Source: CAVRUH01 sp963822595
GTDB taxonomy: Bacteria; Chlamydiota; Chlamydiia; Chlamydiales; Waddliaceae
NCBI GenBank assembly: GCA_963822595.1
Contig: CAWGIG010000001.1
Span: 1,116,001 to 1,180,000 of the forward strand
Length of the DNA stretch: 64,000 nt
Direction of reading: 5' to 3'
Shown piece after piece: positions 57,666-64,000 of this stretch; the stretch's first letter is position 1; each line of letters starts with the position of its first letter. The notes under the pieces were generated by a model, which made no database searches, was not told the origin of the DNA, and saw only the letters and a list, made by a program, of their open reading frames with translations. The translations under genes and the position numbers were made by a program.

Positions 57666-58382
57666 TCAGTTTCCTTTTAGCGGGGGGTGGTAGAGGCCTA
57701 TGGCAAAGTGTTCGCAAACTTGGTCCGGTTTCAGCGAGATAACGCTCTGCTTCACGCAGAGAGCTCTTTGGACTTGATGAATAGCCGTTTGCAAGTGATG
57801 GGTGACCATAAGAATAGTCATCTTTCCTTTCAGTGCCTCTAAAATTTTATAAATTTCCATTTCTGCTTCGTTATCGACGCTTGCGGTGGGTTCATCAAGA
57901 AGCAACAGCTTTGGGTTGGATACTAATGCCCTAGCGATCAGGGCTCGTTGCGCCTGTCCCCCTGACAGATTTCCAAAGCTTGTATTCTTGAATGCAGATA
58001 ACCCAACCTTTTCAAGCATCTCTAAGGCAATATTTTTGTCTTCATGACTAAAACGTCCGAACCACGGAAGATGCGAAAGCCTTCCTGAAAGAACAAGTTC
58101 CATCACCGAAATGGGGAATTCCTTATCAAAGCGCAGTCTTTGCGGCACGTAGCCAATGTCCTTCTGGGCCTTTTCGGGTGTCATGCCGAAAACTTCAATG
58201 GAGCCTTTGTCAGGTCTTAAAAAACCTAAAATCAACCGAAGCAACGTGGTTTTTCCTCCCCCGTTTGGACCGAATATGCCGATAAATTCCCCCTCGTCCA
58301 CTTGGAAAGAAATATCGGTAAGGATAGGTGTATCGTCGTATCTGAAGGAGACCTTGTCGAATTTGATGAGGGGTTTGGCCAT
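57666..58382 (-). CDS. znuC: Zinc/manganese ABC transporter ATPase
   Basis: The 238-residue product has Walker A GIFGPNGGGKTTLLRLILGF, Q-loop YVPQRL, signature LSGGQAQRALIARAL, Walker B LLLLDEPTASVD and the H-loop VTHHLQ. Size and motifs fit the metal-type ABC ATPases (ZnuC/MntB). It powers the permease next to it. Confidence 0.93.
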   Translation of the reverse strand: MAKPLIKFDKVSFRYDDTPILTDISFQVDEGEFIGIFGPNGGGKTTLLRLILGFLRPDKGSIEVFGMTPEKAQKDIGYVPQRLRFDKEFPISVMELVLSGRLSHLPWFGRFSHEDKNIALEMLEKVGLSAFKNTSFGNLSGGQAQRALIARALVSNPKLLLLDEPTASVDNEAEMEIYKILEALKGKMTILMVTHHLQTAIHQVQRALCVKQSVISLKPDQVCEHFAIGLYHPPLKGN

Positions 58383-58383
58383 A

Positions 58384-59250
58384 TTAGTTAAAAGAATTAA
58401 AAAACTTTTTAGATATTTCTTGAATATTTTCTATGTAATTTTCGGAGAGAGGATCGATGGACTCTATTTTTGCTCCGATTTCTTTAGCGATCAGGCGTGC
58501 GCCTTTGCTGCTGTGTTGGGCTTGGATGAAAATAATAGTTATTTTAGCAGCACGTGCCTCTTCTAAGATTCGGATGAGCTGTTTGGGTGAGGGGTCTTTG
58601 CCTTCGAATTCGATGGGGATTTGTTTGAGGTCGTAGTCTCTGCAAAAGTAGGCGTAGGCTGGATGTGAGACCATAATGGCTCTGCCTTTATAGGGGGCGA
58701 GCATGGTGGTGGTGTTTTTGTCCAAGGAATCTAGCTCTTGCAAAAGTTGAGAAAGATTTTGTTCGTAGAGTTGTTGGTGTTCGGGGTAGATCGAAATTAA
58801 TGCCTGTGTGATGATTTTCGCTTGTTTTTCAGTTTCTCGAGGACTCATCCAGATGTGTGGGTCGGGGTCGCCGTGTTCCGCGCATTGGCAGCAGGATTCG
58901 TAGATGAGGTTGATGCCTTCTCTGAGGTCCACGGTTTTGAGTTTAGGGTTGTGTTGTCTGATGGAAGGAAGGGCATTGCTTTCGAAGCTTTCGCCGATGA
59001 GGAACCAGATATCGGAATTTCCGGCGGCGAGGACTTGTTTTGCGTTGGGCTCGAAGTAGTGAGGGCTGGAACCTGAGGGGACGAAAAGGATGACCTTTTG
59101 GGTATCGCCTACGATTTTTTTGACAATAAATTCATAAGGGGCCACGCTAACCAGGACAGAATGGCTTCTGTCGTCGGCATGAGCTTCTATGGAAAGCATC
59201 GCAAAAACAACTAAAAATACTCGAAACAAAGTTGACATCATATTATACAT
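58384..59250 (-). CDS. znuA: Zinc/manganese-binding lipofamily protein, ZnuA-like
   Basis: The 288-residue product has a signal peptide (FRVFLVVFAMLSIEAHA), then VSVAPYEFIVKKIVGDTQKV, SGSSPHYFEPNAKQVLAAGN and WFLIGESFESNAL. Metal ligands are expected in SPHYFEP, DPHIWMSPRE, VSHPAYAYFCRDYDLKQIPI and DPLSENYIENIQE. The His-rich loop of zinc binders is short and carries cysteines instead (ESCCQCAEHGDPD). A start at 59241 is also possible. The protein captures metal in the periplasm for ZnuBC. Confidence 0.9.
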   Translation of the reverse strand: MYNMMSTLFRVFLVVFAMLSIEAHADDRSHSVLVSVAPYEFIVKKIVGDTQKVILFVPSGSSPHYFEPNAKQVLAAGNSDIWFLIGESFESNALPSIRQHNPKLKTVDLREGINLIYESCCQCAEHGDPDPHIWMSPRETEKQAKIITQALISIYPEHQQLYEQNLSQLLQELDSLDKNTTTMLAPYKGRAIMVSHPAYAYFCRDYDLKQIPIEFEGKDPSPKQLIRILEEARAAKITIIFIQAQHSSKGARLIAKEIGAKIESIDPLSENYIENIQEISKKFFNSFN

Positions 59251-59269
59251 TTTTAGGTCTATTATACAT
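59241..59269 (-). promoter_or_regulatory. Direct repeat at the znuA start
   Basis: On the plus strand TATTATACAT occurs at 59241-59250 and again at 59260-59269. On the gene strand these read ATGTATAATA. They may be a binding site for a metal regulator or part of the promoter (TATAAT). No Zur or DtxR-type gene is nearby. Confidence 0.4.
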
Positions 59270-59427
59270 ATTATGTCTCGGAATGTCTAATTCTTTTATG
59301 CCCTGAACGGCTCCAACTCAATACCCTCGATCCAGGCTCAACGCATTAAATTAAGCTTTAAATTGCAAAAAAACAAGCGTCATGTTTATAGTCTTCCCCA
59401 AAACCAACCCTAAAATGTGAGTGAATT

Positions 59428-61635
59428 ATGCATCCTATTGAAAACCCAAGAATGTCATCTAGTTATTGCAGCCTAAAAAGAGGAGATTATCCTCATCCTC
59501 ATCCAGAAACTGACGAAGAAATGATACGTTGCTTTGCAGAAATCTTGCGTAGAGAACCCATGTGCCGTCACGACCTCAAAGAATTAAACAACATCGTTAC
59601 TTTAATACACCCTTCCTCAGAGAGCCTTCTTAATCGTGCAACAGACCTTGTTTCCCAAAGAATGGACGAGCTTTCCTGTAACAAAATTAGAAGAGTGAAC
59701 GACTTAATATCACTCTATCACCTTAAAGAATACTGCGCAGAATCTTTTCAAGAAACATTCGTCGAAAAACTTTCTAAATATCCAACGACTCCAGAAATGT
59801 TGAGAGAAATCGCCAATTTTCTCCCTTGCTGCGAATCAGAATTAGCTTTTGAAGAAGATGCCAAAGCGTTGCTCGGGAAGGAACGCCCAGAAGAAGTTAC
59901 AGCTATTCTGAATCAAAAAAAAGTGCAACTTCGTAAACATGTTAAGACAGAGGCTGGTAATCGAGAAAGAGGTGAATTTAAAGATTTTCCAGAACTTTAT
60001 CAACATCTAATGCATATGAGATCATTGAATAATCGGCTCGAACGAATGGCTGAAATAGAAAAAATGTCGTTTGAGGACATATCTAAAATCGTTTTACAAA
60101 CAAGAGAGGCAATATTAAAAAGGGTGGATGTTTTACCTACCGGTAAAACTGTAGTTTTTATATTGGGAGGCTCAGGGGTAGGGAAATCGACAGCGTTATG
60201 TTTCCTAAGACGAGACGGCATGGTATACAATGACAATCGCTATGTCTCAAAAGCTGATCAATTTGGAATTATCGGAGATGATGGAGCTACCTCTTGCACG
60301 CTTCTTCCAAATATCGAAGTTCTTGAAGAATGGGTATTTATCGATTTTCCTGGTTTTGACGATACTCACGGTCTATTAATATCTCTTGGCATGGAGTTAG
60401 CCTTAAAAGCACTCTTTAATAAACACCGACATTTGGAACCTAAAGTGTTGGTTCTTGAAGCCATCACCAACACAGAAGGTCGATATGCTGCGGCAGCTAA
60501 CCTAGGAGAGAAGTTGGGACGCATCTTTGATAAAACGCACTGCATTTTAGGGATAACGAAATATGGTTTAGAAAGTAATTACATTAAATTAGCCCACCTC
60601 GAAAAACAGCAACTAGAAAAATTGTCAAATCCTTCTGAAGAGGAAAAAGAACTCGTGGTTGAAATCAACCTTCTTGCCAGTATGAACCAAAGTATCCATA
60701 GACAGAACCTTCTGATGAAACAAAGCCAACTGGCCCAAAAGACTAGAGCAAGATTAGAGGCCGCAAAAAAAGTTGTTGACACTGAAGAAATGAAAGAACT
60801 GAGGAAAATCATCAAAGGTAAAGAAGACGAAATAAAGCTTCAAATTGGTGTAAAAAATCTTGTGCGTTTTTCAGATTTGGAACAGGAAGAGAGTTTAACA
60901 ATGTGTTTAACAGAAATTTCAGCCTTATCGAGAGGATGGAATGTGACTCTTTCTCCTGAAAATAGGCTAGATCCAATGGTTCAAGAATTGCTTGTAAGGA
61001 AATTTGAACGGAATCTGCTGCAAATTGTCAGAGAGAGTCAAGATTATCCTGCATTTGAAGATATCGATAACGTGAAAAGAAGTATTTTACAGTTTAGTTT
61101 GATCAAGATTCTCCTTACAAAAAGTCATCCAGAAATTGGGGATTTCTTGCATTTGCCAGAAATGGATCCTCGTATTGTTAAATACTTTGACGAACAAATT
61201 ATCACTGAGTGTATTAAAAATTTTATTTACGCTGTGAGTTCTTCACTTGATATCATCTATCTCAATGGCATTTTAGATAAGTTTACAATTAATATTGAGA
61301 AAAAAACAATTCTCAAAGAAAAACTGGCGAGACTTCAAGAATGCATCGAAGGGATAACCCATGAACAATGGGACAATATTCGCGCAGAGCATCAGGCTGC
61401 ATTGAATCTTTTTGATGAGAACTTTAAAATGCCAAAATGGCTAACGTTTTGTTGCAACATCGCTCTTAAGTTTCCTCGTGGCTTGCTAGGACTAATGAAT
61501 AAAAGTAAAGCGGTTAATGCTCATGAGACAGCTTTTGATGACCTAATCAACCAAAGCTGCGCGGAATTGGATCAAATGCATAAGATAATCCTAACATTAA
61601 AAGAAATCGAAAGAATTATTACAGAAGGAAATTAA
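59428..61635 (+). CDS. Large P-loop GTPase-like protein, copy 1
   Basis: The 735-residue product has a helical N-region (~240 residues), then a G-domain. G1 is FILGGSGVGKST at ~244-255, G3 is FIDFPGFDDTHG near 307, and a G4-like ITKYG lies near 375. The Gly-rich P-loop and DxPG order fit TRAFAC GTPases related to AIG1/septin or dynamin-like groups, but it matches none closely. A strong coiled coil follows (residues ~390-475), then a helical C-half with an amphipathic stretch (MPKWLTFCCNIALKFPRGLL). The paralogue follows one base later. Likely host- or membrane-related; function unknown. Confidence 0.8.
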   Translation: MHPIENPRMSSSYCSLKRGDYPHPHPETDEEMIRCFAEILRREPMCRHDLKELNNIVTLIHPSSESLLNRATDLVSQRMDELSCNKIRRVNDLISLYHLKEYCAESFQETFVEKLSKYPTTPEMLREIANFLPCCESELAFEEDAKALLGKERPEEVTAILNQKKVQLRKHVKTEAGNRERGEFKDFPELYQHLMHMRSLNNRLERMAEIEKMSFEDISKIVLQTREAILKRVDVLPTGKTVVFILGGSGVGKSTALCFLRRDGMVYNDNRYVSKADQFGIIGDDGATSCTLLPNIEVLEEWVFIDFPGFDDTHGLLISLGMELALKALFNKHRHLEPKVLVLEAITNTEGRYAAAANLGEKLGRIFDKTHCILGITKYGLESNYIKLAHLEKQQLEKLSNPSEEEKELVVEINLLASMNQSIHRQNLLMKQSQLAQKTRARLEAAKKVVDTEEMKELRKIIKGKEDEIKLQIGVKNLVRFSDLEQEESLTMCLTEISALSRGWNVTLSPENRLDPMVQELLVRKFERNLLQIVRESQDYPAFEDIDNVKRSILQFSLIKILLTKSHPEIGDFLHLPEMDPRIVKYFDEQIITECIKNFIYAVSSSLDIIYLNGILDKFTINIEKKTILKEKLARLQECIEGITHEQWDNIRAEHQAALNLFDENFKMPKWLTFCCNIALKFPRGLLGLMNKSKAVNAHETAFDDLINQSCAELDQMHKIILTLKEIERIITEGN

Positions 61636-61636
61636 A

Positions 61637-64000
61637 ATGCAAATTAATGTTGAGGGAGCCTTCTGTAGAGCTTCAAGAATGACCATAGCTCCTCTTAGTT
61701 TAATAAATGTGGGGATAGGAATCATAAATGAAATTCTTATGCGAGAATTACTTTGCCGGCATGATGTTGAATATATCAACAAATTATACACTGTAATGGA
61801 GAAAATGTCAGATTTTGATCGTAAAAAAGTTTTACAAGATTTAGCTCCAAGGATAAGACAACTCTCTAAAGACGATAGCAGTAAAGGGAAAATTTCCTTT
61901 TATTACTTGCAGATCTTGGGTCATAACGACTTGAGGAGCGTGAGTGAAGAGCAAAACTTTAGCAAGGTATCTTCTAATTTGGAAGAAATAGCTTCGTTAT
62001 TGCCCATTTGTTCCAATGAAGAGGAATTTGAAAAGGATATTGCAACACTCATCGGAATAGGTTCAGCAGATAGATTAAAAATTTTAAGCTATAAAAGGGA
62101 ACAAGTTAAGCAACTTCAAGAAAAAAAACGTGTTATTTCCTCGAAGAAAGTTGAGTTAGAAGCTTTGAAGAGAACAGCTCCTTATAAAATTCCCGACTAT
62201 ATGAGTGAATTATTAGAAAATGGTCATATCCAATTATTTGATCATCTTGTGGAAATGATGAAACTTCCCGAGCGCAACTCAAGGAAATTGGCGATCGGCA
62301 ATTTGACATTTTCTCAAATATCCCACATCGTTTTGCAGACGAGAGACGCCATTATTCAAAAGGTTGAAAGTTACATTCAAAATCATAATAAGCAAGTTCT
62401 TTTTCTATTAGGACCATCTGGCTCAGGTAAATCAACAACATTATGTGCCTTACGTGGCGATGTAATGAAATTTGAGAAAGGGCATTATGTTTCAGAAAAC
62501 GACTTTAAAGATCTCATAGGATACGATGGATCCTTTTCTTGCACTTTTTTACCCACCGTAGTAGATGTCCAAGGCAAAGGTTGTTTCATCGTTGATTTTG
62601 CAGGTTTTGAGGATACAAATGGACCCTTAGTTTCTCTTGGAATGGAATGTGCCTTAAAAGAACTCGTTGAAAAACATAATCCAAGCATATTAGTGCTAGA
62701 GCCTATCACCGATACAGAAGGTAGATTTGCACATGTTGCGCGTTTAGCTCATATGCTAGGGCGACTATTTAATGATACAACAAAATGTATCTTAGGAATC
62801 ACAAAATATAGTAATGATCCAGACTATACCCACATCCAAATATTAGAGAGAACAGAAAGAGAAAAGCTCTTAGCGCCTACCCAAGAAGAGAAAGATCTCA
62901 TGACTGAAATAAAGTGTCTTAAGAAATACGAACTGGATTTTGCAGAAAAGGAAAAAGAACTAGCAGATCTTCAAAGTCGTCAACCAAAAAAAGAACCTCT
63001 CATCATCGATACACACGACATTCGAAAGCATAAAGAGAATCTGATTTATAAAGAAGTTCAGTTGATCCAAAATAGTGGTATGAAAAAGGTTGTTCGATTG
63101 CAGAATCTTGAAGATCCCCAACAAGCAGCCCAAATTTTTAATGAAATTATGATGCTTTCAGAACCCGTATCTGTTTGTGAAAATCATCAATTGGATCCTG
63201 AAGATCGTGAATTATTAAATAAAATTTTTACGAAAACACTCTTTGCTGAAATTGAAAAAGATGATTATAGTAACGAGGATTTTTATGCTTTTGAACGAAG
63301 TGTTTTAGAGTACAGCCTGACCAAGACTTTAAAAGCACGAAGCAATCCTGAAATTGGTAGGTTTTTGCATCTTCCACAACTTGATCCAATGATTGTCCGC
63401 CATTATGACCAGGAAATTGTCGATAGATGCATTACCAAATACATGAACTTTGTAATCAAAACAATTCACATTTCTTTGATTGATAAATTGTGCAACGAAA
63501 ATTCTGAAATAGGTTCAAAGCAAAAAAAAGAAGAACTCCAAAATAAAATTGCAGAGCTTAAAAACTATGTCATGCAAACTCTCACCGGCATTTCTTTTGT
63601 TGATGATCCGGTCAGGGCTGAGGAAGAGTGGAATAAAATTAAAAGAAAACTGAACAGTGCTACCACTTCGGTACAAGTTCAATTGCCAGCTTGGGCCAAT
63701 TTTTTCAAAATCTCTGACACCGTATTTAATAGAATCTACGATTGGTTAGAGGGACGATTCCAGCAGCAAGCGTACCTCGAAGCCTCTGACAACATGATCG
63801 ATGAATGTTGTACTGAAGTGGATAATATGTATGGCACTCTTCTGCGATTAAACGATATTAAGATAATGATTGAAAAACAAAATGATATAGATAATGCTTT
63901 CAGCTCAGAAAATATTTCGATAGAATCTTTCTCTGATTTTCATTTATCTATTAAACAAAGAATTACGGCTGTCGCTAATGTTTATGGAATAAATTGGGAT
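61637..64000 (+). CDS. Large P-loop GTPase-like protein, copy 2, 3' end outside window
   Basis: The frame is open from an ATG at 61637, one base after the previous stop, to the window end (788 codons). It is collinear with copy 1: helical N-region, LLGPSGSGKSTTLCALRGDV at ~256-275, IVDFAGFEDTNG near 320, a LGITKYSNDPDYTH segment near 389, coiled coil, and C-region LPAWANFFKISDTVF. It is already longer than copy 1, with a tail past the paralogous end. The N-end MQINVEGAFCRASRMTIAPL differs. Probably co-transcribed with copy 1. Confidence 0.8.
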   Translation, partial: MQINVEGAFCRASRMTIAPLSLINVGIGIINEILMRELLCRHDVEYINKLYTVMEKMSDFDRKKVLQDLAPRIRQLSKDDSSKGKISFYYLQILGHNDLRSVSEEQNFSKVSSNLEEIASLLPICSNEEEFEKDIATLIGIGSADRLKILSYKREQVKQLQEKKRVISSKKVELEALKRTAPYKIPDYMSELLENGHIQLFDHLVEMMKLPERNSRKLAIGNLTFSQISHIVLQTRDAIIQKVESYIQNHNKQVLFLLGPSGSGKSTTLCALRGDVMKFEKGHYVSENDFKDLIGYDGSFSCTFLPTVVDVQGKGCFIVDFAGFEDTNGPLVSLGMECALKELVEKHNPSILVLEPITDTEGRFAHVARLAHMLGRLFNDTTKCILGITKYSNDPDYTHIQILERTEREKLLAPTQEEKDLMTEIKCLKKYELDFAEKEKELADLQSRQPKKEPLIIDTHDIRKHKENLIYKEVQLIQNSGMKKVVRLQNLEDPQQAAQIFNEIMMLSEPVSVCENHQLDPEDRELLNKIFTKTLFAEIEKDDYSNEDFYAFERSVLEYSLTKTLKARSNPEIGRFLHLPQLDPMIVRHYDQEIVDRCITKYMNFVIKTIHISLIDKLCNENSEIGSKQKKEELQNKIAELKNYVMQTLTGISFVDDPVRAEEEWNKIKRKLNSATTSVQVQLPAWANFFKISDTVFNRIYDWLEGRFQQQAYLEASDNMIDECCTEVDNMYGTLLRLNDIKIMIEKQNDIDNAFSSENISIESFSDFHLSIKQRITAVANVYGINWD

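Overview
The window reads as chromosome of an environmental (amoeba-associated type) member of the Chlamydiota. The strongest marker is the Hc1/HctA histone-like gene at 36399-36785. It is followed by a RumA-type rRNA methyltransferase and yajC, an order I recall from Chlamydia. A second chlamydial backbone block is dnaB / mnmG / lplA at 43601-51576. Other pointers are a long divergent ThyX, RpoN, and a large stock of eukaryotic-like F-box, ankyrin, von Willebrand A (vWA) and large-GTPase proteins. Genus cannot be fixed from sequence alone; a Parachlamydiales-like organism is the best guess.

Layout. 1-10947: surface polysaccharide genes: a UDP-glucuronate-epimerase-like gene, rmlA-rmlB facing rmlC, two glycosyltransferases, and the Wzm/Wzt ABC exporter. 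The wzm permease gene is broken by two +1 frameshifts. 10948-21510: an accessory island with four F-box/vWA paralogues and two convergent F-box companions, arranged as a duplicated module around an SNF2 ATPase / SWIM-finger gene pair. 21695-23780: aminotransferase and dehydrogenase for a 3-amino sugar. 23943-31585: a tightly packed minus-strand operon that joins polysaccharide synthesis to partner-switching regulation. It holds a REC-PP2C-HATPase-STAS protein, a sugar-phosphate transferase, an unusual nucleotidyltransferase/hexapeptide/sugar-transferase-like fusion, and a GT26-STAS-STAS fusion; rpoN is divergent. 33333-40021: core genes (thyX, hctA, rlmD-like, yajC, an RNase H-fold exonuclease). 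40309-43220: an F-box/ankyrin/membrane-anchor protein and a PMT-type glycosyltransferase. 43431-43653: a consensus promoter, a long rod-like RNA that looks like 6S RNA, and its terminator. 43601-51576: lplA, mnmG, a 29-residue mS38/AURKAIP1-like ribosomal peptide gene, a galactofuranose cassette (two GT2 genes and glf), and dnaB. 51663-59250: a DUF4143-type ATPase with striking palindromic operators, an alcohol dehydrogenase, tRNA-Ser(GCT), an SDR and a znuABC-type metal importer. 59428-64000: two tandem large P-loop GTPase paralogues, the second cut by the window edge.

Intergenic regions are filled by four families of long inverted repeats (four, three, two and one copies). In several copies the outer arms are unique to the copy yet still self-complementary, and one copy carries a paired compensatory change. 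This points to a process that actively keeps each copy palindromic.

How genes work together: the rml, wbpE-like, WlbA-like and glf genes supply activated sugars. WcaJ-like, GT26, GT2 and GT4 enzymes assemble them, and Wzm/Wzt would export the chain if wzm is functional. The F-box proteins are most simply read as host-directed effectors that could recruit eukaryotic SCF ubiquitin ligases; this is inference from domain content.
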